A stretch of DNA of 7,138 nt from NCBI GenBank assembly GCA_015484935.1, contig WFUQ01000047.1, positions 1 through 7,138 on the forward strand, read 5' to 3'. Of this stretch, positions 1 through 5,666 are shown one piece after another (position 1 is the first letter of the stretch; each line of letters starts with the position of its first letter). A program made the position numbers and the translations under genes. The notes beneath the pieces were generated by a model. The model was not told where the DNA came from. It searched no databases and worked only from the letters and a program-made list of their open reading frames with translations. Source of the stretch: Gammaproteobacteria bacterium (GTDB lineage: Bacteria > Pseudomonadota > Gammaproteobacteria > SZUA-229).

Positions 1-195
1 AACCTGCAGACCTCCTTCCTCACCCCGCCGTTCGGGTTCGCACTGTTCTACCTGCGTGGTGTCGCGCCCAAAGAGATCAAGACCTCGCAGATCTACCGGG
101 GGGTGGTGCCGTTTATCGCGATACAGGTACTGGCGATGGCGATGATCGCCTACTGGCCGCAGATTGCAACCTGGCTGCCTTCACAAATATCTTAA
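1..195 (+). CDS. TRAP transporter large permease (DctM family), C-terminal end
   Basis: The first base is in frame and the reading frame runs 64 codons to a TAA at 193-195, so only the C-terminus is present. The visible protein starts NLQTSFLTPPFGFALFYLRG and continues with VAPKEIKTSQIYRGVVPFI, the conserved end of the large (12-TM, DctM/SiaM/YiaN-like) subunit of tripartite ATP-independent periplasmic transporters. The TPPFG and FYLRGVAP motifs are typical of the family. A last hydrophobic segment (roughly residues 38-56 of the fragment, VPFIAIQVLAMAMIAYWP) is the final membrane helix. In the family this subunit is the inner-membrane, ion-driven channel for organic acids delivered by a periplasmic binding protein. 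The substrate cannot be inferred from this end. Codons are strongly G/C-ending by eye, unlike the AT-richer sequence that follows. It is the last gene of its unit, because REP hairpins follow the stop at once. Confidence 0.9.
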   Translation, partial: NLQTSFLTPPFGFALFYLRGVAPKEIKTSQIYRGVVPFIAIQVLAMAMIAYWPQIATWLPSQIS

Positions 196-196
196 T

Positions 197-228
197 GTAG
201 GCCGGGATAAGCCCTTCGCATTCCCGGC
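197..228 (+). repeat. REP sequence, forward copy (GTAG foot plus hairpin)
   Basis: GTAG (197-200) is followed directly by a 7-bp stem, GCCGGGA (201-207) pairing with TCCCGGC (222-228), around a 14-nt loop that begins TAAGC. The GTAG tetranucleotide at the hairpin foot and the GTAGGCCGGGATAAG core closely resemble enterobacterial REP elements, which are mobilised by RAYT (Y1 tyrosine) transposases. It lies one base after the TRAP permease stop, so it could also stabilise or end that mRNA, although no T-tract follows. The family assignment is inferred from pattern alone. Confidence 0.75.
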
Positions 229-257
229 TTTCTCGACGCTCCCGGTATTAACGCAAT

Positions 258-287
258 GCCAGCAACGCTGCGCTTATGCTGGCCTAC
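258..287 (-). repeat. REP sequence, inverted copy (GTAG foot plus hairpin)
   Basis: Read on the minus strand this is GTAG (287-284) followed by GCCAGCA (283-277) pairing with TGCTGGC (264-258), with a 12-nt loop that begins TAAGC. It mirrors the forward copy 29 bases upstream, so the two GTAG feet point outwards, as in a BIME (paired inverted REPs). The stems differ at two positions (CCGGGA versus CCAGCA) and both partner bases have changed to keep pairing, so the hairpin appears to have been under selection. Confidence 0.75.
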
Positions 288-308
288 CTGATGATTATTC
301 CACCAAAA

Positions 309-336
309 TTGAAAATGTTGACCACTTGACTATAGT
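309..336 (+). promoter_or_regulatory. Candidate hicAB promoter (-35 and -10)
   Basis: TTGAAA (309-314, 5/6 to consensus) and TATAGT (331-336, 5/6) are separated by 16 bp. This would start transcription near 343, about 18 bases before the hicA ATG. The -10 box lies inside the 30-bp palindrome. A second possibility is TTGACT (326-331) with TACTAT (348-353), also 16 bp apart, which would start almost exactly at the ATG and make hicA leaderless. No start-site data can be read from sequence. Confidence 0.5.
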
Positions 337-357
337 ATCAATATTGATACTATAGTC
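328..357. promoter_or_regulatory. Perfect 30-bp palindrome, probable HicB operator
   Basis: The half-site GACTATAGTATCAAT is followed immediately by its exact reverse complement, with no spacer and no mismatch. It ends three bases before the hicA ATG and covers the -10 box of the best promoter. HicB antitoxins with a ribbon-helix-helix domain are known to repress their own operon by binding palindromes in this position, so autoregulation is the natural reading. That HicB binds here is inferred. As RNA it could also fold into a hairpin that hides the hicA start. Confidence 0.7.
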
Positions 358-360
358 TTC

Positions 361-597
361 ATGAAAGGGATTATTCAGATTGTCGCAAAAATGCGACAAA
401 ATCCGAAAGGCATCAAATTTAGTGAACTGGTAAAAGTTTGCGAGCACTACTTCGGACAAACTCGACAGAACGGCACCAGCCATCGGATCTACCAGACTCC
501 GTGGCATGGTGACCCCAGAGTAAATATCCAGAACAGTAACGGCAAGGCATGCCAGGTTAAGCAGGTACTCAAAGCAATCGACAGACTGGATGCATAG
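361..597 (+). CDS. hicA: HicA-type toxin (mRNA interferase)
   Basis: A 78-residue protein of normal HicA length. HicA proteins have a small dsRNA-binding-like alpha-beta fold and cut mRNA and tmRNA to arrest growth when free of HicB. The GTSHRIYQTP segment (residues 38-47) holds the catalytic histidine, His41, and the C-terminal CQVKQVLKAIDRL (residues 64-76) matches the conserved end of the family. The segment WHGDPRVNIQNSNGK between them is typical of the 'HYFG' subgroup. The start is the ATG at 361, three bases after the palindromic operator. No Shine-Dalgarno sequence precedes it, so translation should be weak or leaderless, which suits a toxin. The stop (595-597) is followed 13 bases later by hicB, so the two are co-transcribed. 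No obvious inactivating change is visible and the toxin is probably intact; activity is inferred. Confidence 0.9.
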   Translation: MKGIIQIVAKMRQNPKGIKFSELVKVCEHYFGQTRQNGTSHRIYQTPWHGDPRVNIQNSNGKACQVKQVLKAIDRLDA

Positions 598-598
598 T

Positions 599-604
599 AG
601 AGGA
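599..604 (+). promoter_or_regulatory. Ribosome binding site that fixes the hicB start
   Basis: AGAGGA lies six bases before the ATG at 611. A second in-frame ATG at 590 overlaps the end of hicA and has no such site, so 611 is the better start. The contrast with hicA, which has no visible site, suggests that more antitoxin than toxin is made from the shared mRNA. Confidence 0.7.
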
Positions 605-610
605 AAACAC

Positions 611-940
611 ATGGCGACCATCAAAGACAAATACAGCTACCGCGTCACCTGGTCGGAAGATGATCAGGAGTATGTCGGTCTGTGCGCTGAATTTCCCGGC
701 CTCAGCTGGTTAGCCGCCACCCCGGAAGCCGCACTAAAAGGCATCCGAAAAGCTGTTGCATCAGTAATAACCGACATGCAGCATAATGATGAAACCATCC
801 CTGAACCATTAGCCACCAAACGCTACTCCGGAAAATTCATGGTACGTGTACCGCCAGACATACATCGAAAACTGGCCATTCAGGCAGCAGAAAACGGGGT
901 AAGCCTGAATCGAATTGCCAGTACCAAATTATCTCAGTAG
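611..940 (+). CDS. hicB: HicB-type antitoxin with ribbon-helix-helix domain
   Basis: A 109-residue antitoxin. The N-terminal HicB domain (about residues 8-66; YSYRVTWSEDDQEYVGLCAE, then FPGLSW) is the degraded RNase H-like fold that binds and blocks HicA. The C-terminal part (about residues 74-109) is an Arc/MetJ-like ribbon-helix-helix: a beta strand KFMVRVP, helix DIHRKLAIQAAENG and helix SLNRIASTKL. In this subtype the dimeric RHH binds operator DNA, and the 30-bp palindrome upstream of hicA is the likely target. The start at 611 was chosen over the in-frame ATG at 590 because AGAGGA lies six bases upstream and homologues begin near the YxYRVTW strand. Gene order is toxin first, as usual for hicAB. 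The gene appears intact. Confidence 0.9.
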   Translation: MATIKDKYSYRVTWSEDDQEYVGLCAEFPGLSWLAATPEAALKGIRKAVASVITDMQHNDETIPEPLATKRYSGKFMVRVPPDIHRKLAIQAAENGVSLNRIASTKLSQ

Positions 941-979
941 AAATCAGTGACGCTAATCTCCTGTACAAGAGTTGAAATA

Positions 980-1004
980 GTCTGTTTGCAGGCGTAAAAC
1001 AGAC
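980..1004. repeat. Perfect inverted repeat downstream of hicB
   Basis: GTCTGTTT (980-987) and AAACAGAC (997-1004) form an 8-bp perfect stem with a 9-base loop, 39 bases after the hicB stop. No run of T follows, so it is a poor intrinsic terminator. It may be an mRNA 3' stabiliser or a protein-binding site. Confidence 0.5.
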
Positions 1005-1072
1005 AAGCCTCCTACAGTGTTTGAGACTTATCTATAATTCAAATCGCCCTTATCTTTAAAATAGAAGGTGAC

Positions 1073-1110
1073 GCGACTATTTAACAAAAAATAGTTACGC
1101 TTGCTTTTTT
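1073..1110 (+). terminator. Candidate rho-independent terminator for hicAB
   Basis: ACTATTT (1076-1082) pairs with AAATAGT (1089-1095) around a six-base loop. GCG (1073-1075) pairs with CGC (1098-1100) across a two-base bulge. TTGCTTTTTT (1101-1110) follows directly. The stem is AT-rich and bulged, so it is weak, and it lies about 130 bases beyond hicB. It is the only stem with a T-tract in the gap. Confidence 0.4.
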
Positions 1111-1240
1111 GGATGACAGGATATGCGCTTATATTTTCATTATCGAATACGATCTACTTTCAGATATGTAGCGCAAGCCAATCAAAGCAGATGTAATTAT
1201 TTATCACAATAATAAATCCTGCCTCCATACAGCGTCCCGC

Positions 1241-1268
1241 TTTATAACTGCACGTTATTAAGTATACT
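1241..1268 (+). promoter_or_regulatory. Candidate can promoter
   Basis: TATACT (1263-1268, 5/6 to the -10 consensus) has TTTATA (1241-1246, 4/6) 16 bp upstream. Transcription would start near 1275, about 25 bases before the TTG start codon. The -35 box is poor, so an activator may be needed. The motif TTAAGTA occurs twice here, 15 bases apart, on the same helical-phase side only roughly. Confidence 0.35.
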
Positions 1269-1299
1269 ATCCTTAAGTACCCTGTCACGAGACACCAAA

Positions 1300-1902
1300 T
1301 TGAACAACTTAAAACACCTCTTTGATAACAATCAGGCATGGGCAGAAGCGATCAAGAAGGAAGATCCCGAATTTTTTTCTCGCCTTTCGCAACAACAATC
1401 ACCCGAGTATCTCTGGATCGGGTGTTCGGACAGTCGGGTTCCCGCCAATCAGATAACCAGTCTTCAACCGGGCGAAGTATTTGTGCACCGCAACATCGCG
1501 AATGTGGTGGTACATACGGATTTGAACTGTCTTTCGGTCATCCAGTATGCGGTCGAGATCCTCAAGGTGAAACACATCATCATCTGCGGGCATTATGGCT
1601 GCGGTGGTATCAAGGCTGCTCTGGAGAACCAGCGGCATGGGCTCATCGATAACTGGCTCCGCCACATCAAAGATGTCTTCCGCTTCCATGCCGACAAGTT
1701 CGATAGTCTGTCGCATGCTAACAAGCTGGATCTGCTCTGCGAGCTGAATGTCATCGAGCAGGTAAAGAACATATGTAATACCACTATCGTCCAGAAAGCA
1801 TGGGAGCAGGGTAACGAGCTTACTGTGCATGGCTGGATATACAGCATCGAAAACGGCATCCTTAAGGACCTGGAGACCTGCACCTCATCGACTGACCGAT
1901 AG
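1300..1902 (+). CDS. can: Beta-class carbonic anhydrase, Can type
   Basis: A 200-residue cytoplasmic zinc enzyme interconverting CO2 and bicarbonate, which supplies bicarbonate to carboxylases such as acetyl-CoA carboxylase. Zinc ligands are Cys42, Asp44, His98 and Cys101, in IGCSDSR and CGHYGCGG, at the same numbers as in E. coli Can; Arg46 forms the Asp-Arg dyad. Trp39, Arg64 and Tyr181 are also present, the triad that binds inhibitory bicarbonate in type II beta-carbonic anhydrases, so allosteric control is likely. The start is the TTG at 1300: no in-frame ATG lies nearby and the N-terminus (NNLKHLFDNN) then aligns without gaps to E. coli Can. Only a weak GAGA (1289-1292) precedes it. The C-terminus is about 20 residues shorter than the E. 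coli protein, past the catalytic core. It appears to be transcribed alone. Confidence 0.95.
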   Translation: MNNLKHLFDNNQAWAEAIKKEDPEFFSRLSQQQSPEYLWIGCSDSRVPANQITSLQPGEVFVHRNIANVVVHTDLNCLSVIQYAVEILKVKHIIICGHYGCGGIKAALENQRHGLIDNWLRHIKDVFRFHADKFDSLSHANKLDLLCELNVIEQVKNICNTTIVQKAWEQGNELTVHGWIYSIENGILKDLETCTSSTDR

Positions 1903-1921
1903 ATCTTACCGGCGAACCTGT

Positions 1922-1939
1922 CAGATGTCGGATCATCTG
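1922..1939. repeat. Short hairpin after can
   Basis: CAGATG (1922-1927) and CATCTG (1934-1939) form a 6-bp stem with a six-base loop, 20 bases after the can stop. No T-tract follows, so it is at best a weak or Rho-assisted end for the can mRNA. Confidence 0.3.
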
Positions 1940-2040
1940 TCATACGAGCGCAACCGCAAACCGGTTTCGGACATGGGTTTTTCGATGGTCTGAGCTAAAT
2001 AGTCACACTGTTGCCATCATGCTAAAGTTCGCTTTCACAC

Positions 2041-2045
2041 AGGAA
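2041..2045 (+). promoter_or_regulatory. Ribosome binding site of the ceramidase-like gene
   Basis: AGGAA ends seven bases before the ATG at 2053, a good match to the 16S anti-SD at good spacing. It is the only clear site in the three-gene run, since the two downstream genes have none. This marks the gene as the translational head of the operon. Confidence 0.65.
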
Positions 2046-2052
2046 GCAGCAC

Positions 2053-2799
2053 ATGAAACAGTTATTTTTACTCGCGGTCGCAGTCGCAGCTATCGCCGCC
2101 ACCTACTTTCTTCAGGCACCCGTCGCACAAGACCCGGCATACCATCAGTTTGCAGACGACCAGACTATCTTCGATATACCTAATTTCTGGAACGTGGTGT
2201 CGAACGGCCTGCTGGTACTGGTCGGTTTTATCGGTATCGTACGCAGTGCCACGCTCAATGACTCTCATGTTTACCGTGACCTGCGTCGTGAGTTCGGCAT
2301 CATATTTACGGCTGCTCTGTTGACCGGTCTGGGTTCTGCCTGGTATCACCTTGCTCCGACCACGCAGAGCCTGATCTGGGACAGATTACCGATGGCGATC
2401 ATGTTCACCGCTCTGATCGGTCTGGTCATCAGTCTGTTCATATCCGAGGTGTCCGGCAAATTACTATTCTGGCCGTTGGTGCTGGCCGGTGTGTTCAGTG
2501 TGCTCTACTGGTTCAAGACCGAGCAACTCGGAGCCGGTGACCTGCGGTTTTATGCGCTGGCGCAATATCTGTCTGCACTGTTGATTTTTCTTATCATCAT
2601 CCTGTTCCGTGGCATGCAGCGGCCCGGCAAACTGTTGTTCGCTTCGCTGCTGTTCTACGGCATCGCCAAGGCAGGTGAGCATTTCGATTCGATGATCTAT
2701 CACTACACCGGCATGATCAGTGGTCATACGCTGAAACACTTCGCTGCCGGGTTTGCGCTGTTCTGTATCTATCTCATCCTGAGGCGCAGACACACCTGA
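2053..2799 (+). CDS. Alkaline ceramidase-like membrane hydrolase (CREST superfamily)
   Basis: A 248-residue, largely hydrophobic protein with about seven to eight membrane segments (near residues 3-20, 45-63, 81-98, 112-131, 137-153, 165-185, 192-207 and 225-243). It carries the full zinc-hydrolase signature of alkaline ceramidases and related CREST proteins: Ser95 and His99 in GLGSAWYHLAP, Asp110 in WDRLPM, and His225 and His229 in SGHTLKHF. The spacing SxxxH, +11 to Asp, and HxxxH equals that of human ACER3 (Ser77, His81, Asp92, His217, His221). Family members hydrolyse ceramide to sphingosine and fatty acid, or act as receptors. As most gammaproteobacteria lack sphingolipids, the true substrate may be another lipid amide or ester; this is inference. 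It heads a run with DUF2288 (6 bp downstream) and plsB, which supports a role in lipid metabolism. The start has a good AGGAA site. Confidence 0.85.
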   Translation: MKQLFLLAVAVAAIAATYFLQAPVAQDPAYHQFADDQTIFDIPNFWNVVSNGLLVLVGFIGIVRSATLNDSHVYRDLRREFGIIFTAALLTGLGSAWYHLAPTTQSLIWDRLPMAIMFTALIGLVISLFISEVSGKLLFWPLVLAGVFSVLYWFKTEQLGAGDLRFYALAQYLSALLIFLIIILFRGMQRPGKLLFASLLFYGIAKAGEHFDSMIYHYTGMISGHTLKHFAAGFALFCIYLILRRRHT

Positions 2800-2805
2800 T
2801 ACGCT

Positions 2806-3126
2806 ATGAGCAGCACACCAGACGATGAACTGAAACAGGCGTTGCTTTCTGAGACATCGAAGATCGCCTGGAAGGAATTGCAGATTTTTTTTGCGCAGGG
2901 CAAGGCGATACATGTGTCATCCCGGCTTGACCTGATCGATGTCGCTATGAAGATATCCGATGATGATGCCGCCACGATCAAGCGGTGGATGGACGAAAGT
3001 CTTGTCGCGCCGGTTTCCGACCAGCAGGCAAAACTGTGGATCAGTCACGATATTCTGGTTTGGGCGGTGGTGGTCAAGCCGTGGGTGCTTGTGCAAAACC
3101 TCAAGGATGCTATAAACCCGGTATGA
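2806..3126 (+). CDS. DUF2288 family protein
   Basis: A 106-residue soluble protein of unknown function. It matches DUF2288 by the pattern WKELQIFFAQGKAIHV (residues 22-37), LDLIDVA (41-47), a Trp61 in a helix, and the strongly conserved end KLWISHDILVWAVVVKPWVLVQ, whose WAVVV and PWVLVQ strands lie at 86-97. There is no signal peptide and no membrane helix. The gene begins six bases after the ceramidase-like stop and lacks a Shine-Dalgarno sequence, so it probably depends on translational coupling. Its TGA overlaps the plsB ATG (ATGA at 3123-3126). The position between two lipid enzymes suggests a helper or regulatory role in membrane lipid synthesis, but nothing in the sequence shows a reaction. 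Confidence 0.85.
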   Translation: MSSTPDDELKQALLSETSKIAWKELQIFFAQGKAIHVSSRLDLIDVAMKISDDDAATIKRWMDESLVAPVSDQQAKLWISHDILVWAVVVKPWVLVQNLKDAINPV

Positions 3127-5582
3127 GCATCAGTTCGACAATCAATCGTCTAGCAGAAAAATTTCTCTACCTCTGGGTTCGGTCAAATGTGGTACCGAGC
3201 GATATCGGCCAGCTGGGTATCGACAACGACAAACCTGTCGTCTATGTGCTGTACCAGCGTTCATGGTCTAACCTGCTGGTACTGTCTCACGAGACCAGTC
3301 GTCTGTCTCTGCATTCGCCGCTGGCACGGATCAGTTCCAAAAGCCTGCACCGATTGCACAGTGTCTACACCATCGCACCGAAACTTCCGTTCAAGGCATG
3401 GTTACTGAATCAGCCCAAGCGCTCGAAGATGCTGGAGCAGTTACTCGACTATATAGAGAGTTCGCCTGCCAACGATGTGCAACTGGTGCCGGTCACGTTC
3501 TACTGGGGCCGACCTGTCGCAAAACAGAAACACTGGCTCACCCTGCTGTTTTCGGACTCGTGGAATCTCGCCGGTCATACCCGCAAGTTTTTTACTATCC
3601 TGTTTCACGGCAAGAACACGCTGGTCACTTTCTCAGCGCCTATCAGTCTACGCTCGCTGGTCGATGCTGAAAACTCGCATGACACAAAACTCGATCACAT
3701 CCAGCAGACGCTGGTCACTCGTCTGGTCGATATGAAGACTGCGACACTCGGACCGGATATCTCGCATCGCAATATCCTCATAAGACAGTTACTACGACAG
3801 AAAGACGTGCAACAGGCGATCATCAATCGCAGTCAATACGACAAGATTTCAGAATACAAGGCCTCCTTGCAGGCACGCAGATACCTGCGTGAGATCGTCG
3901 CCGATTGCACCAACATCACCATCCAGGTGATGCAGCGCCTGCTGACCACATTCTGGAACCGGTTCTATTCGGGTACACAGGTCAATCACAAAACAGAACT
4001 GCAACAACTCGCGCTCAGTCACTCACTCGTGTATGTGCCCTGCCACCGCAGTCATGTCGATTATCTGTTGCTGTCTTATCTCATACACGCTGAAGGACTC
4101 GCCCTGCCTTATATCGCTGCAGGTAAAAATCTGAACATGCCGATCATCGGCACGATCTTCCGTGGCGGCGGTGCCTTTTTTATCCGCAGGACATTCAAGG
4201 ACAACGAACTGTACTCGACACTCATGTTCGAATACATCGCTGCACTGGTCGCCAAGGGGACACCGCTGGAATATTTCATCGAAGGTGGTCGCAGTCGTAC
4301 CGGTCGTCTGCTACGCCCCAAGCCAGGCATGTTATCCATGACCATACGCGGCTTCCTGAAATACAAGGTGAAGCCGGTCGCGTTCATCCCCGTGTATATC
4401 GGCTACGAGAAGATGATTGAGAGCAAGTCCTATCTCGCTGAACTCTCCGGTGAAGACAAGAAGACCGAGACTTTTTTCGGTTCGATACTCTCGGTGCTCA
4501 AACTGCATGGTCAGTATGGCAAGGTGACCACCAACTTCGGTAAAGCTATCCTGCTCGACGAGGTGCTGGACAACAACAAACCCGACTGGCGCACTGCCGA
4601 CTATCACGGTAATACCAAACCCGGCTGGCTTATCGACACCGTCAACGAAGTCGCTACCGGTATCATGCAGAACATCAACCAGTGCGCTGATCTCAATGCG
4701 ACCAACCTGGTCTCCTGTATCCTGCTATCGACTCCCAAGCTCACCATGGATGAAAAAGAGCTTTCGCAACTGATCGTGTTATATACACAGTTGATACGTT
4801 CGATCAGTTATTCTGACCGCATCACCCACACCGAACTCGATCCGGCACATCAGATCAAACACCTCGAATCACTGAAGCTGATAAAACGCCGCACACATGA
4901 ACTGGGCGATATCATCTATCTGGACAATAAACAGTCGGTTGCGCTGACCTACTACCGCAACAATGCACTACACCTGTTCGCACTGCCGAGCATCATCGCC
5001 TGTTGCTTCCTCAATATGCGCAGTCAGACCAGTGAGCAGATCACAGACCTGATAAAACTGGTCTACCCCTTCATCCAGTCCGAGCTGTTTTTAAAGTGGC
5101 AGGCTGACGAGATCGATACTGTCATCTGTAAGACACTTGACGATATGTCAGCACTGGGGCTGCTGGTGAAAAACGAACAACTCGATATCTACAGCCGACC
5201 CGGCTCTGGTGCAGCTGCTTATACCCACCTCAATCTGTTGTCGCATATCATCTCACCGGTACTGGAGGTCTATTACATGACTCTCGCGCTACTGAGTGTA
5301 CATGCAGACAAACCACTGTCCCGTTCCGATCTCGAAGCCAAGAGTGTGCTTATGGCACAACGTATCTCGATGATGAATGAATCCAACGCACCGGATTATT
5401 TCGACCGCAAACTGATATCGAACTTTGTCGATAATCTCATCGCTACCGAATTTCTGCATGATGCTTCATCCGGTGAACTGCGCTTCGGTGATGCCTTCAA
5501 CACGGCTGACAAACATGCTCGACTGTTATTGAGCCGTTCTACCCGAACCAACATCTTGCAGATCCTTAAGCTCAATATCTGA
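3123..5582 (+). CDS. plsB: Glycerol-3-phosphate 1-O-acyltransferase PlsB
   Basis: An 819-residue inner-membrane-associated enzyme (E. coli PlsB has 807) that transfers an acyl chain from acyl-ACP or acyl-CoA to position 1 of glycerol 3-phosphate, the first step of phospholipid synthesis. The acyltransferase motifs are in order: I, HRSHVD (residues 308-313, catalytic His308 and Asp313, equal to E. coli His306 and Asp311); II, GAFFIRRTF (350-358); III, FIEGGRSRTGR (385-395); IV, VAFIPVYIGYE (419-429). The N-terminal region (LYLWVRSNVVPSDIGQLGI, then PVVYVL) and the long C-terminal domain also match PlsB. The frame is open back to 2985, but the ATG at 3123 is chosen because it overlaps the DUF2288 stop as ATGA and gives the usual N-terminus. 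No SD at normal distance is seen (AAGGA is about 16 bases away), so coupling is likely. The gene is intact. Confidence 0.97.
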   Translation: MSISSTINRLAEKFLYLWVRSNVVPSDIGQLGIDNDKPVVYVLYQRSWSNLLVLSHETSRLSLHSPLARISSKSLHRLHSVYTIAPKLPFKAWLLNQPKRSKMLEQLLDYIESSPANDVQLVPVTFYWGRPVAKQKHWLTLLFSDSWNLAGHTRKFFTILFHGKNTLVTFSAPISLRSLVDAENSHDTKLDHIQQTLVTRLVDMKTATLGPDISHRNILIRQLLRQKDVQQAIINRSQYDKISEYKASLQARRYLREIVADCTNITIQVMQRLLTTFWNRFYSGTQVNHKTELQQLALSHSLVYVPCHRSHVDYLLLSYLIHAEGLALPYIAAGKNLNMPIIGTIFRGGGAFFIRRTFKDNELYSTLMFEYIAALVAKGTPLEYFIEGGRSRTGRLLRPKPGMLSMTIRGFLKYKVKPVAFIPVYIGYEKMIESKSYLAELSGEDKKTETFFGSILSVLKLHGQYGKVTTNFGKAILLDEVLDNNKPDWRTADYHGNTKPGWLIDTVNEVATGIMQNINQCADLNATNLVSCILLSTPKLTMDEKELSQLIVLYTQLIRSISYSDRITHTELDPAHQIKHLESLKLIKRRTHELGDIIYLDNKQSVALTYYRNNALHLFALPSIIACCFLNMRSQTSEQITDLIKLVYPFIQSELFLKWQADEIDTVICKTLDDMSALGLLVKNEQLDIYSRPGSGAAAYTHLNLLSHIISPVLEVYYMTLALLSVHADKPLSRSDLEAKSVLMAQRISMMNESNAPDYFDRKLISNFVDNLIATEFLHDASSGELRFGDAFNTADKHARLLLSRSTRTNILQILKLNI

Positions 5583-5605
5583 CATCTGCACGCCACAGGA
5601 AACAC

Positions 5606-5634
5606 TTGAGCTGACTGTGATAAGCTGAAATACT
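5606..5634 (+). promoter_or_regulatory. Weak candidate promoter before the DUF748 gene
   Basis: TTGAGC (5606-5611, 4/6) and AATACT (5629-5634, 4/6) are 17 bp apart in the 84-base gap between plsB and the next gene. No terminator follows plsB, so read-through from the operon is equally possible. Confidence 0.25.
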
Positions 5635-5666
5635 CACTGGTTTTCACAAGCCCCCTATCATCTTCC

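Larger units (their letters stand above)
941..1299. other. AT-rich intergenic region between hicB and can
   Basis: These 359 bases hold no convincing reading frame on either strand and no tRNA or other RNA that I recognise. They contain an 8-bp perfect hairpin (980-1004), a hairpin with a T-tract (1073-1110), and a TATACT box with a repeated TTAAGTA motif (1258-1264 and 1273-1279) just before can. The rest is AT-rich without clear structure. It could hold a small RNA or regulatory sites, but I cannot support one. Confidence 0.6.

Noticed and set aside
164..355. 63-codon + strand reading frame across the TRAP end and REP pair
   Set aside because: It runs out of frame through the TRAP C-terminus and through REP hairpins and the palindrome, with no family resemblance.
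590..610. Earlier in-frame ATG for hicB
   Set aside because: It overlaps the end of hicA and has no ribosome site. AGAGGA points to 611.
295..630. Antisense 111-codon frame over hicA
   Set aside because: It is opposite a clear HicA gene and has no recognisable domain.
1399..1830. Antisense 143-codon frame inside can
   Set aside because: It is the mirror of a highly conserved enzyme gene, a common coding shadow.
1958..1967. AAACCGGTTT palindrome in the gap after can
   Set aside because: Ten bases only, flanking bases do not pair, and nothing links it to a regulator.
1903..1998. Possible read-through of the can TAG into 31 further open codons
   Set aside because: The extension does not resemble the C-terminus of E. 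coli Can, and the core enzyme is complete without it.
2985..3122. N-terminal extension of plsB back to the ATG at 2985
   Set aside because: It would overlap the DUF2288 gene by 46 codons in another frame and give Gly/Lys-rich sequence unlike any PlsB start. The ATGA junction at 3123 is far better.
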